From Actinoplanes italicus (GTDB lineage: Bacteria > Actinomycetota > Actinomycetes > Mycobacteriales > Micromonosporaceae): 64,000 nucleotides of DNA. Position numbers and translations under genes: made by a program. Shown piece by piece: positions 32,785-41,279 of this stretch (position 1 is the first letter of the stretch; every line of letters starts with the position of its first letter). Below the pieces are notes generated by a model that had not been told where the DNA came from, did no database searches, and saw only the letters and a list, made by a program, of their open reading frames with translations. The stretch is from the NCBI RefSeq assembly GCF_003001815.1, contig NZ_PVMZ01000007.1, positions 310,001 to 374,000 of the forward strand, in the 5' to 3' direction.

Positions 32785-33000
32785 TCACTGACCGCCTTTT
32801 TGCACGTACCCACGCACAAATTCTTCGGCGTTCTCCTCCAGGACGGAGTCGATCTCGTCCAGGAGGTCGTCGACGTCCTCGGTGATCTCCGCGTGCCGTT
32901 CCGCTACCTCGGGATTGGCCTCGACGGTGACGTCCTCGATCTCCTGGTCGCTGCGGCCCTTGCCACTCTGCGACTGACCACCTGTGTCTCGGGTTGCCAT
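32785..33000 (-). CDS. pup: Prokaryotic ubiquitin-like protein Pup
   Basis: 71 residues, acidic and mostly disordered, with a central coiled-coil-forming stretch (EITEDVDDLLDEIDSVLEE) that binds Mpa. It ends in KGGQ: the terminal Gln must be deamidated to Glu by Dop before PafA can couple it. AAGGGGGA lies upstream of the ATG. It sits between dop and prcB. Confidence 0.96.
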   Translation of the reverse strand: MATRDTGGQSQSGKGRSDQEIEDVTVEANPEVAERHAEITEDVDDLLDEIDSVLEENAEEFVRGYVQKGGQ

Positions 33001-33101
33001 GGATGTCCCCCTTCAGAAGCCACCCGAAGTCCTGCAACATCGGGATGGGAAAAACCTACCTCGCACCTGTGACGAAACGGCCCGCCGGAACGGGTGTTTT
33101 A

Positions 33102-34619
33102 TTACCGGCTCGTGATCACCTCGAGCAGATCCTTGGCGGTGTCGCACTTGTCGAACAGCGCCCCGACATGCTTCTTGGTGCCACGCTCGGGCTCCATCAT
33201 CGGCACCCGGACCAGCGACTCCCGGCCCACATCGAAGATCACCGAGTCCCAGCTGGCGGCGACCACCTCGGACGCGTACTGCGCCAGGCAGCGGCCACGG
33301 AAGTAGGCCCGGGTGTCCTCCGGCGGCTCGTACATCGCGCGCTGGGTGGCGTCCGGGTCGAGCAGGGTCTTCATCGATCCACGGGCCACCAGGCGGTGGT
33401 AGAGGCCCTTCTCCGGGCGTACGTCGGAGTACTGCAGATCGACGAGCTGGAGTTTCGGCGAGGACCAGCCCAGGTTCTCGCGCTCCCGGTAACCCTCCAG
33501 CAGCCGCAGCTTGGCTACCCAGTCGAGGCTGTCGGACAGCACCATCGGGTCGCCGCCGAGCTTCTCCAGGACGTCCTCCCAGCGGTCCAGCACGTCGGAG
33601 GTCTGCTCGTCGATGTCGGTGCCGTAGCGGTCGTCGCAGAACTGGCGGGCCCGCTCGTAGTAGGCCCACTGCAGGTCCAGGGCGGTGAGTCGGCGGCCGT
33701 CGCGCAGACGCATCAGGTGCGCCAGCGTCGGGTCGTGGCTGACCGCCTTGAGCTCCGAGACCGGGTCGGCGATGCCCAGCTCGCCGGTGAACACCTTCTC
33801 CTCGATCATGTTGAGGATCAGGGCGGTGGTGCCCACCTTGAGGTAGGTGGAGATCTCCGACAGGTTGGCGTCACCGATGATGACGTGCAGGCGGCGGTAC
33901 TTGTCGGCGTCGGAGTGCGGCTCGTCGCGGGTGTTGATGATCGGCCGCTTGAGGGTCGTCTCCAACCCGACCTCGACCTCGAAGAAGTCGGCGCGCGAAG
34001 AGATCTGAAAACCGGCGCCGCTGCCGTCCTGGCCGATACCGACACGACCGGCCCCGCAGAAGATCTGCCGCGTCACGAAGAACGGCGTGAGGTGGGCGAC
34101 GATGTCGGCGAACGCGGTCTGACGCCGCATCAGATAATTCTCGTGTGCGCCGTACGACGCACCCTTGTTGTCGGTGTTGTTCTTGTAGAGCTGGATGCGG
34201 TGCGTGCCGGGGATCGTGGCGGCCCGGCGCGACGCCTCGGCCATCACCCGCTCGCCGGCCTTGTCCCACTTGACGATGTCGAGGGGGTTGGTCACCTCGG
34301 GCGTGCTGTACTCCGGGTGGGCGTGGTCGACGTAGAGGCGGGCTCCGTTGGTCAGTATCACGTTGGCCAGGCCGAGGTCCTCGTCGGCGAGGGCTTCGGC
34401 CGGGTCGTAGGCGGCCCCGGAGTAGGTGAATCCGCGGGCGTCGCGCAGTGGCGACTCCTCCTCGTAGTCCCAGCGGGCGCGGCCTTTGCTGCTGAGCTCG
34501 GGGCGGGCGCCGTAGGCGTTGACCACCTGGGAGGACGTGACCATCGGATTGGCACCGGGCTGACCGGGAACCGAAATGCCGTACTCGACCTCGGTCCCCA
34601 TAATCCGTCGAACGCTCAT
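33102..34619 (-). CDS. dop: Pup deamidase/depupylase Dop
   Basis: 505 residues when started at the ATG at 34619, the same as mycobacterial Dop. It shares the PafA fold (IMGTEVEYGISV, NGARLYVDHAHPEYSTPE, YKNNTDNKGASYGAHENYL, RPIINTRDEPHSD). It has the extra loop near residues 40-80 (GRARWDYEEESPLRDARGF) that distinguishes Dop from PafA. It deamidates Pup and removes it from substrates. AGGGTGG lies 4 bases before the ATG; the longer frame beginning at 34661 is excluded because the TAGGCT box would start transcription inside it. Confidence 0.95.
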   Translation of the reverse strand: MSVRRIMGTEVEYGISVPGQPGANPMVTSSQVVNAYGARPELSSKGRARWDYEEESPLRDARGFTYSGAAYDPAEALADEDLGLANVILTNGARLYVDHAHPEYSTPEVTNPLDIVKWDKAGERVMAEASRRAATIPGTHRIQLYKNNTDNKGASYGAHENYLMRRQTAFADIVAHLTPFFVTRQIFCGAGRVGIGQDGSGAGFQISSRADFFEVEVGLETTLKRPIINTRDEPHSDADKYRRLHVIIGDANLSEISTYLKVGTTALILNMIEEKVFTGELGIADPVSELKAVSHDPTLAHLMRLRDGRRLTALDLQWAYYERARQFCDDRYGTDIDEQTSDVLDRWEDVLEKLGGDPMVLSDSLDWVAKLRLLEGYRERENLGWSSPKLQLVDLQYSDVRPEKGLYHRLVARGSMKTLLDPDATQRAMYEPPEDTRAYFRGRCLAQYASEVVAASWDSVIFDVGRESLVRVPMMEPERGTKKHVGALFDKCDTAKDLLEVITSR

Positions 34620-34663
34620 GCGACCACCCTGTCCGCCACGAAGCTGCGCCTGCTCATGCATCG

Positions 34664-34669
34664 AGCCTA
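34664..34669 (-). promoter_or_regulatory. TAGGCT -10 box for dop-pup
   Basis: Minus-strand TAGGCT that would give a transcript start near 34657 and a 5' leader of about 38 bases containing the AGGGTGG ribosome-binding site of dop. Confidence 0.4.
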
Positions 34670-35962
34670 GACGCTCTGCCCGGCCTTTCCGAAACTCCCC
34701 GTGCCCGCGTCGGAACCTTCAGTCGCAGCCGGTGCCCGCAGCGGCTCCCCGGGACCGAGAACGATCCCGGGCGGGCGTTGCAGAGCACGTCCCAGCGCCT
34801 GCCCCGGCTGCTCCACGAACCGGTGGACGAACCCGGCGGCGAGCAGCGTGCCACCGGCGAACAGGAGCCCGAACAGGATCGGCCCGGCCTTCTCGACCGG
34901 CACGACCTGCTTGAGCAGCCCCAGGACCACCACGTGCAGCAGATAGATCGAGAAGCTGACCGCGCCGAGCCAGGTGAGCACGGCCGGCATGCGGCGTTCA
35001 CGCAACGCGAAACCGAGCACGAAGGTGATCGTGACGGCCGTCGTGACACTGACCCAACGGACGAGTTCTTCCGGCTGGCCGGTGTGCAGCCGGTTGGCGA
35101 ACACACAGCCGAGGAACACCACGGTGAGTGCGGCGACGGCCGTACGCCGCGGGATCTCGCCGTGCTGGAGCCGGTGGACGACCGTTCCCGCGAACATCAC
35201 GCCCAGCATCAGCAGTGCCTGCCAGGAGGCGGTCGCCACGACCCAGCGGGTGGCGTGGCCGTTCACGGCCGGCAGCAGCACGAACGCGATCCCGGCCGCG
35301 CCGGCCGCCAGCACCAGCGGGCGCCGGCCGCTCAGATAGGCGCCCAGGCACCCGGCGACCAGCAGGATCAGCAACGCGGCCAGCAGGAGCCGGCGGCCGG
35401 GGGTGCCGCCGAGCAGCGCGTCCGGCAACATCGGGCCGCCCGTGACGGCGGCCAGGGTGAGTCCGGCCGCCCACCAGGCGCTGAGGCGGTGCAGGTTCCA
35501 CGCGAAGAGCCCGGCGACGATCAGGTAGAAGGCCATCTCGAAGGAGAGCGTCCAGAACGGGGTGATCATCCCGCTGACGCCCACGAAATCCTGCAGCATC
35601 GTGACCTGGCCCAGAGCTCCGGCGACGGTCTCCTCGCGCAGGCCCGGGTGGAGATCGCCGAGCCCGGCCGCGACGAGGAGCACGACGACGGCGACGGTGA
35701 ACAGGTAGGCCGGGTAGATCCGGGACAGACGACCGATCCAGAACCTGCGCAGCGAGCCGTGCCGCTCCAGCGACATCGGGATCACATAGCCACTGACCAG
35801 GAAGAACAGAAGCACACCGTACTTGCCCAGGTCGAAGTACTCATAGATCAGCAGATGGTTGCGGGTGCCGATGACGTACGGGCTCAGGTGGAAGAGCGCC
35901 ACGACGACGGCCGCGAATCCGCGCATCGCGTCGAGCCAGGCCATGCGCTGGATCTTGGTCAC
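34667..35962 (-). CDS. Acyltransferase 3 family membrane protein, paralogue B
   Basis: 431 residues, about ten membrane segments. Signature LDAMRGFAAVVVALFHLSPY at the N-terminus, then LLFFLVSGYVIPMSLERHGS, FWTLSFEMAFYL and VSFSIYLLHVVVLG. It should O-acylate a cell-envelope sugar or lipid. It is clearly a duplicate of the gene just upstream, and its first 122 bases are also read in another frame by that gene. The GTG at 35962 is taken; the ATG at 35944 is an alternative. The hydrophilic tail after residue 395 is of unknown use. Confidence 0.86.
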   Translation of the reverse strand: MTKIQRMAWLDAMRGFAAVVVALFHLSPYVIGTRNHLLIYEYFDLGKYGVLLFFLVSGYVIPMSLERHGSLRRFWIGRLSRIYPAYLFTVAVVVLLVAAGLGDLHPGLREETVAGALGQVTMLQDFVGVSGMITPFWTLSFEMAFYLIVAGLFAWNLHRLSAWWAAGLTLAAVTGGPMLPDALLGGTPGRRLLLAALLILLVAGCLGAYLSGRRPLVLAAGAAGIAFVLLPAVNGHATRWVVATASWQALLMLGVMFAGTVVHRLQHGEIPRRTAVAALTVVFLGCVFANRLHTGQPEELVRWVSVTTAVTITFVLGFALRERRMPAVLTWLGAVSFSIYLLHVVVLGLLKQVVPVEKAGPILFGLLFAGGTLLAAGFVHRFVEQPGQALGRALQRPPGIVLGPGEPLRAPAATEGSDAGTGSFGKAGQSV

Positions 35963-37154
35963 GGGCCGCGACCATAACCGCTGTGCGGGGTACTCCGGTT
36001 AACACCTGCTTGCCGGCGGGTGGCGGGCTCACGACACGCCGGGCGAGAGCCTGGGCGGGCCGTTCGACCCAGCGGTGCCCGGCCCAGGCCGCGGCGAGCG
36101 AGCCGGCCGCGAACGCCACGGCCGTGACGAGCGGGTCGTCGGTGAGCCGGCGGACGACGGCCAGCACCGGGATGTGCAGCAGATAGAGCGAGTAGCTGAT
36201 CACGCCGAGCCGGGTGAGCACGGCCGGGACGCGCCTGGTCCGCATCGCCCACGCGAGCGCGAAGGTCGCCGCGACAGCCACCGCGACGGACGGCCTGATC
36301 TGCACGGCCACACCCGCGGTGACGAGGACGAGGGCCGCCACCGCGGCGGGCGGGCGGATCTGCCGGTGCTGGAGACGGAAGAGGACCGTGCCGGCGAACA
36401 TCACCGCGAGCATCTGCGCGGCCTGGGCCGACGACCGGCTGGTCACCTCATCGGTGGCATGACCGTTGAGGAGCGGCAATGCGGCGGTGCAGATTCCGGC
36501 GGCACCGGCGGCGAGGACGAGGGGCCTCCGGCTGATGAGGTACGCGCAAAGCCCGCCGGCCACCAGCACGAAGGCCAGCACCGCGGTGATCCGGCGGCCG
36601 TCGGCCGTCGCGCCGAGCAGGGCGTCCGGCGGACCCGCCGCCGCCAGGACGGTCAGCCCCGCCGCCCACCAGACGGTGCCGCGCCGCCCGCTCCATACGA
36701 AGAGACCGGCCACCAGCAGGTAGAAGATCATCTCGAAGGAGAGCGTCCAGAACGGGCGCACCACGCCACGGGTGCCGAGCAGGTCCTGCAGCATGGTGAC
36801 GTGCCCGAGGACCGCGGTGGTGGTCTCGGAAGTGAGCTGGGCGGGCATGCGCATCATCCCGGCAGCGCCGAGGACCAGCGCGACCGCCACGGCCAGCAGG
36901 TAGGCCGGGTAGATCCGCAGCAGCCGCCCGACCCAGAAGCGCCGCAGGTCGCCGTGCCGTTCCAGCGACATCGGGATGACGTAACCGCTGACCAGGAAGA
37001 ACAGCAGCACACCGTACTTGCCCAGGTCGATGACGCCGAAGATCCGCAGGTGGAGTGTGGTGCCGAGGACGAGCGGGCTGACGTGGAACGCCGCCACGAT
37101 GATCGCGGCCCAGCCGCGGAGGGCGTCGAGCCATGCCAGGCGGCCTTGGGTCAT
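35841..37154 (-). CDS. Acyltransferase 3 family membrane protein, paralogue A
   Basis: 437 residues, same architecture as its neighbour (LDALRGWAAIIVAAFHVSPL, LLFFLVSGYVIPMSLERHGD, FWTLSFEMIFYL, VISYSLYLLHIPVLA). The last 40 residues come from a frame that overlaps the start of paralogue B by 122 bases and read as a basic, non-conserved tail. This suggests loss of the original stop codon or a true overlap. The two genes sit between dop and mpa, which in my recollection are usually closer together. No clear ribosome-binding site precedes the ATG. Confidence 0.85.
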   Translation of the reverse strand: MTQGRLAWLDALRGWAAIIVAAFHVSPLVLGTTLHLRIFGVIDLGKYGVLLFFLVSGYVIPMSLERHGDLRRFWVGRLLRIYPAYLLAVAVALVLGAAGMMRMPAQLTSETTTAVLGHVTMLQDLLGTRGVVRPFWTLSFEMIFYLLVAGLFVWSGRRGTVWWAAGLTVLAAAGPPDALLGATADGRRITAVLAFVLVAGGLCAYLISRRPLVLAAGAAGICTAALPLLNGHATDEVTSRSSAQAAQMLAVMFAGTVLFRLQHRQIRPPAAVAALVLVTAGVAVQIRPSVAVAVAATFALAWAMRTRRVPAVLTRLGVISYSLYLLHIPVLAVVRRLTDDPLVTAVAFAAGSLAAAWAGHRWVERPAQALARRVVSPPPAGKQVLTGVPRTAVMVAARDQDPAHGLARRDARIRGRRRGALPPEPVRHRHPQPSADL

Positions 37155-37170
37155 ACGGGGTTGAACGAGG

Positions 37171-37201
37171 GCGGGGCCGGAGGGAAACCCTCCAGCCCCG
37201 C
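37171..37201 (-). terminator. Hairpin terminator after mpa
   Basis: 14-bp inverted repeat (37171-37184 with 37188-37201) with one mismatch and loop AAA, 14 bases beyond the mpa stop and before the acyltransferase pair. Confidence 0.8.
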
Positions 37202-37214
37202 ACCGTAACGCGTC

Positions 37215-38996
37215 TTACAGGTACTGACCGGTGTTGGTCGCGGTCTCGATGGACCGGCCGGCCTCCGCGCCCTTGCCACCGGAGACGAGCGTACGGATGT
37301 AGACGATCCGCTCGCCCTTCTTGCCGGAGATGCGGGCCCAGTCGTCGGGGTTGGTGGTGTTCGGGAGGTCCTCGTTCTCGCGGAACTCGTCGACACAACT
37401 GTCGAGCAGGTGCTGCAGGCGCAGCCCCTTCTTGCCGGAGGTGAGGAACTCCTTGATCGCCATCTTCTTGCCGCGGTCGACGATGTTCTGGATCATCGCG
37501 CCGGAGTTGAAGTCCTTGAAGTACAGGACCTCCTTGTCACCGTTGGCATAGGTGACCTCCAGGAAGCGGTTCTCCTCCGTCTCCGTGTACATCCGCAGGA
37601 CGACCGCCTCGATCATCGCGGCGACCGTGGCGTCCCGGTTGCCACCGTGCTCCGTCAGGTCGTCCGAGCTCAGCGGCAGGTCCGCCAGGATGTACTTGGC
37701 GAAGATGTCCTTCGCCGCCTCGGCGTCCGGGCGCTCGATCTTGATCTTCACGTCGAGTCGTCCGGGGCGCAGGATGGCCGGGTCGATCATGTCTTCCCGG
37801 TTGGAGGCGCCGATGACGATCACGTTCTCCAGGCCCTCGACACCGTCGATCTCGCTGAGCAGCTGGGGAACGATGGTGTTCTCCACGTCACTGGAGACAC
37901 CCGAACCACGGGTCCGGAAGATCGAGTCCATCTCGTCGAAGAACACGATCACCGGGGTGCCCTCGCCGGCCTTCTCACGGGCCCGCTGGAAGACCAGGCG
38001 GATGTGCCGCTCGGTCTCACCCACGTACTTGTTGAGCAGCTCCGGGCCCTTGATGTTGAGGAAGTAGCTGGTGTGCTTCTCCTCGCCACGTCGCTCGGCG
38101 ATCTTCTTGGCCAGCGAGTTGGCCACCGCCTTGGCGATCAGGGTCTTGCCACAGCCGGGCGGGCCGTAGAGCAGGATGCCCTTCGGCGGGCGCAGCTGGT
38201 GCTCCCGGAACAGGTCCGCATGCAGGAACGGAAGCTCGACGGCGTCGCGGATCTGCTCGATCTGCGAGTGCAGGCCACCGATGTCGCCGTAGTCGACGTC
38301 GGGCACCTCCTCCAGGACGAGTTCCTCGACCTCGCTCTTCGGAATCCGCTCGTAGGCGTACGCCGAACGCGGCTCGATCATGAGCGAGTCGCCGGCGCGC
38401 AGCTTGTCGATGTCGAGCGAGTCGGCGAGGAACACGATGCGTTCCTCGTCGGCGTGCGACATGACCAGCGCCCGGTCGCGGGGGCCGCCGGACGGGTTGT
38501 CCAGGACCTCCTTGAGCGAGACGACCTCGCCGGTGCGCTCGAACCCGAACGCGTCGACGACGTTGAGAGCGTCGTTCAGCAGGACTTCCTGTCCGCGCTG
38601 GAGCTCGTCGGCGGCGAGCGACGGCGAGACCGCCACCCGCAGCTTGCGGCCGCCGGTGAACACGTCCACCGTGCCGTCCTCGTGTGCCGCCAGGAATACG
38701 CCGTAGCCGCTCGGCGGCTGGGCGAGCCGGTCAATCTCTTCCTTGAGAGTGACGATCTGGGCTCTGGCTTCCTTGAGGGTCGCCACGAGCCTCTCGTTGT
38801 TTTCCGTCACTCGGGAGAGCTGCGCCTGCGTTGCCGCGAGCCGTTCCTCGAGCTGCCGGACGTGCCGGGGGCTCTCAGTCAACTTTCTCCGGACCAGAGC
38901 TAGTTCCTCTTGCAGGAACGCGACCTGGCTCGAGAGATCGTTGGCCTCCTTCTCCCATCGTGCGGCGCGGGAGTTCTCATCGTCGCTACGTGCCAC
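37215..38996 (-). CDS. mpa: Proteasome-associated AAA ATPase Mpa/ARC
   Basis: 593 residues from the GTG at 38996, which has GGGGAGG 6 bases upstream. N-terminal coiled coil (about 1-90) that captures Pup, two OB folds (about 95-240), and an AAA domain with GPPGCGKT (about 278) and VIVFFDEMDS (about 350). The C-terminus is GQYL, the motif with a penultimate tyrosine that docks into the 20S alpha ring. It unfolds pupylated proteins and feeds them to PrcBA. Confidence 0.96.
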   Translation of the reverse strand: MARSDDENSRAARWEKEANDLSSQVAFLQEELALVRRKLTESPRHVRQLEERLAATQAQLSRVTENNERLVATLKEARAQIVTLKEEIDRLAQPPSGYGVFLAAHEDGTVDVFTGGRKLRVAVSPSLAADELQRGQEVLLNDALNVVDAFGFERTGEVVSLKEVLDNPSGGPRDRALVMSHADEERIVFLADSLDIDKLRAGDSLMIEPRSAYAYERIPKSEVEELVLEEVPDVDYGDIGGLHSQIEQIRDAVELPFLHADLFREHQLRPPKGILLYGPPGCGKTLIAKAVANSLAKKIAERRGEEKHTSYFLNIKGPELLNKYVGETERHIRLVFQRAREKAGEGTPVIVFFDEMDSIFRTRGSGVSSDVENTIVPQLLSEIDGVEGLENVIVIGASNREDMIDPAILRPGRLDVKIKIERPDAEAAKDIFAKYILADLPLSSDDLTEHGGNRDATVAAMIEAVVLRMYTETEENRFLEVTYANGDKEVLYFKDFNSGAMIQNIVDRGKKMAIKEFLTSGKKGLRLQHLLDSCVDEFRENEDLPNTTNPDDWARISGKKGERIVYIRTLVSGGKGAEAGRSIETATNTGQYL

Positions 38997-39170
38997 GTCC
39001 CACCTCCCCGGGGGGCTTGAACGTCTTGGGTTAACACTAGCCGTTGCGAAGCGGTTTTCGACCCATGCAACACCCTCGTCACCGACTCTTGATCGATTGG
39101 TCCGAAGGTGGCTGAGCCGGTCGGACATAGTTCGGGTACCGTCGGCCCCCACGGGTTGCAGGAGGTAGAT

Positions 39171-39458
39171 GTGGCGTCGGACACTGGTGAGCTGCGGGTC
39201 TGGATCGATCAGGATCTCTGTACTGGTGACGGACTCTGTGTCCAGTACGCCCCGGAAGTGTTCGAACTCGACATCGACGGCCTCGCCTACGTGAAAAACG
39301 GCACGGGCGAGTTGCTCCAGGCACCCGGGATTCGCGCGGACGTACCGCGTCAGTTGTTGCTCGAGGTCATCGACTCCGCGAAGGAGTGCCCCGGCGACTG
39401 CATCCACGTGGTGCGGGCGGCCGACGACGTCGAGGTCGCCGGCCCGGACGCCGCCTGA
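39171..39458 (+). CDS. Small ferredoxin (3Fe-4S/4Fe-4S type)
   Basis: 95 residues. Cluster ligands are in CTGDGLC (about 18-24) and CPGDC (about 71-75), in the pattern of actinobacterial ferredoxins that serve cytochromes P450 and related oxygenases. GGAGG lies 5 bases before the GTG at 39171. The gene sits divergent to mpa, a conserved place in actinomycetes. The electron partner is not in the window. Confidence 0.88.
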   Translation: MASDTGELRVWIDQDLCTGDGLCVQYAPEVFELDIDGLAYVKNGTGELLQAPGIRADVPRQLLLEVIDSAKECPGDCIHVVRAADDVEVAGPDAA

Positions 39459-39461
39459 GGC

Positions 39462-40052
39462 TCAGAGCGTGGGGCGCCCGACCAGGGACGCGACCACCCG
39501 GGAGAACTCCTCCAGGCGGGCGATCTGACCGGCGCCGCCGTCGTCGAGTGTCTTGCCGAACCGCAGCGCGTCGTGCCGCAGCGGCGCCCGGCCCTCGTCC
39601 TCGCCGACACCGGGCGGCGGCACCGCGTCATCCACCGAGCTGAGCAGCAGGTAGACGTCGATGCTGTCGACCCGGGCCTGCCCGTTCGGGGTGCGGGTGA
39701 GGCGCCGACGGCAGCCCACCTCGGTCACCGTCGACAGCGGCACCACGCGCAGCGACGACGTCATCGCGCCGACCGGGCCGTCGCCGGGCGCCACGTCCTC
39801 GCCGTGCCAGAGCACCAGGCGGCTGCCGTCACAGACGACCACCTCCTGCCACACCCCGTTCACCTCGTTGACGAAGCGCTCGAGTGTGAAACACAGCACC
39901 TGCGCGCCGCGCAGCACCCCGAAGAGTGCCTCCAAGGCCACCTCGGGGTCACGCAGATAGGCGCGCGCCGCCGAGTCCAGGTCCGGGTAGGGCGACCAGT
40001 CGGGGAAAACCGCCGGCATCTCGTTGCTGCCGCCGAATGGCGGAGAGCTCAT
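39462..40052 (-). CDS. Conserved hypothetical protein, 196 residues
   Basis: Soluble, alpha/beta, without signal peptide. Notable stretches: DPEVALEALFGVLRGAQVLCF, WQEVVVCDGSRLVLWHGED, SSLRVVPLSTVTEVGCRRR and IDVYLLLSSVD. The layout vaguely recalls the DUF5998-type proteins found between mpa and trmI in streptomycetes, but I would not name it so. AGGAG precedes the ATG. It converges on the ferredoxin gene with a 3-base gap. Confidence 0.75.
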   Translation of the reverse strand: MSSPPFGGSNEMPAVFPDWSPYPDLDSAARAYLRDPEVALEALFGVLRGAQVLCFTLERFVNEVNGVWQEVVVCDGSRLVLWHGEDVAPGDGPVGAMTSSLRVVPLSTVTEVGCRRRLTRTPNGQARVDSIDVYLLLSSVDDAVPPPGVGEDEGRAPLRHDALRFGKTLDDGGAGQIARLEEFSRVVASLVGRPTL

Positions 40053-40115
40053 GGCGCCAACTCCTGTCCTCCCGAGGCCGAACCCCCACGGAACCTACCG
40101 GACGAAAGCTACGAC

Positions 40116-40293
40116 GGTCACTCCCCCGCGGCTTCCATGGCGGTCACCTGACCCGCGGCTTCCGCGGCGGTCACCCGCTGCGGCCTCCCGCGGCGGTCAC
40201 TCCCCCGCGGCTTCCATGGCGGTCACCTGACCCGCGGCTTCCGCGGCGGTCACCCGCTGCGGCCTCCCGCGGTGGTCACTCCCCCGCGGCCTC
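40116..40293. repeat. Two 79-bp tandem repeats plus partial third, seeded from the trmI 3' end
   Basis: Two copies of a 79-bp unit, identical except possibly near their borders (40116-40194, 40195-40273), and the start of a third copy that is the last codons and stop of trmI. Each unit is itself made of three related 26-27-bp subunits beginning GGTCAC. On the minus strand each subunit repeats the gene's terminal codons, and the GGTCA carries its TGA stop. Confidence 0.9.
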
Positions 40294-41211
40294 GACGGCC
40301 TGCGCGGCCAGCGCCGCCTGGGTGGCCTTGCGAATCGCGTACGCCTCCGCGCCCTTGCTGGGCTTGCGCCGCCGCGGCGGCGCCGTCACGCCGGGCGCGA
40401 GCTTACGCGCCGACACCAGGAACGCGGTGTGCGCGATCATCCGGTGATCCGGCCGGACCGCGAGGCCGTCGGCGTGCCAGTCGCGCACCAGCGACTCCCA
40501 GGCCCGCGGCTCGGTCCAGCCGCCACGCTCGCGCAGCGCCTCGACCAGCTCGGAAAGCTGCGGGGTGGTCGCCACGTAGCCGATGAACACGCCGCCCGGG
40601 ATGAGCGCCTTCTCGACCATGTCGAGAGCCTCCCACGGGGTCAGCATGTCCAGGATGATCCGGTCGAAACCGGTGATGTCGTTGCCGGCCACGTCACCGT
40701 TGTGCAGGTGCCACGCCGGGTGCGGGCCGCCGAAGAACGCCTCCACGTTCTTACGGGCGATCGCCGCGAAGTCGTCGCGCAGCTCGTAGCTGTGCACCTC
40801 GCCGGAACTGCCGACGGCCCGCAGCAGAGAGCAGGTCAGCGCACCCGAACCGGCACCCGCCTCGAGGACCTTGGCGCCCGGGAAGACGTCGCCCATCGCG
40901 ACGATCTGCGCCGCGTCCTTCGGGTAGATCACCTGCGCGCCGCGCGGCATCGACAGCACGTAGTCCGACAGCAGCGGGCGTAGCGCCAGGTAGGCGGTGC
41001 CGCTGGTCGCGGTGATGACACTGCCGTCCGGCAGACCGATCAGCTCGTCGTGCTGCAGAGCGCCGCGGTGGGTGTGGAACGCCTTGCCGGGTTCCAGCAC
41101 GATCGTGTGCATCCGCCCTTTCGGGTCGGTGAGCTGAACGCGGTCGCCCTCCCGGAACGGCCCGCGGTGCGCGGGAACGTCGTCGACGACGGTGGCTGAG
41201 GTTGTGGTCAC
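40276..41211 (-). CDS. trmI: tRNA (adenine-N1)-methyltransferase TrmI
   Basis: 311 residues. TrmI methylates A58 (and in some species A57) in the T-loop of tRNA with SAM. The N-terminal small domain (FREGDRVQLTDPKGRMHTI) is followed by the Rossmann core: IYPKDAAQIV, VLEAGAGSGALTCSLL (about 114-129) and RIILDMLTPWEALD with the catalytic Asp. The Ala-rich C-terminal tail (KATQAALAAQAVEAAGE) is where the downstream tandem repeats originate. In actinomycetes it usually lies in this neighbourhood. Confidence 0.93.
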   Translation of the reverse strand: MTTTSATVVDDVPAHRGPFREGDRVQLTDPKGRMHTIVLEPGKAFHTHRGALQHDELIGLPDGSVITATSGTAYLALRPLLSDYVLSMPRGAQVIYPKDAAQIVAMGDVFPGAKVLEAGAGSGALTCSLLRAVGSSGEVHSYELRDDFAAIARKNVEAFFGGPHPAWHLHNGDVAGNDITGFDRIILDMLTPWEALDMVEKALIPGGVFIGYVATTPQLSELVEALRERGGWTEPRAWESLVRDWHADGLAVRPDHRMIAHTAFLVSARKLAPGVTAPPRRRKPSKGAEAYAIRKATQAALAAQAVEAAGE

Positions 41212-41249
41212 TGCTCTTCTCTCAGGGATCGCTGATTCCCGCCCGGCGC

Positions 41250-41279
41250 TTTCTCACCTGGCGCTTTCTCACCTGGCGC
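41250..41279. repeat. 15-bp tandem duplication spanning the M50 gene stop
   Basis: Two perfect copies of TTTCTCACCTGGCGC (41250-41264, 41265-41279) and an 8-base remnant just before. The right copy contains the last codons and TGA of the minus-strand protease gene. Confidence 0.85.

Noticed and set aside
34620..34661. Upstream ATG extension of dop
   Set aside because: TAGGCT would start transcription inside it, AGGGTGG fits the ATG at 34619, and the protein then has the same length as known Dop.
40024..40447. Plus-strand Pro/Arg-rich frames over the 79-bp repeats
   Set aside because: Repeat artefacts overlapping the trmI and hypothetical gene ends, with no ribosome-binding site.
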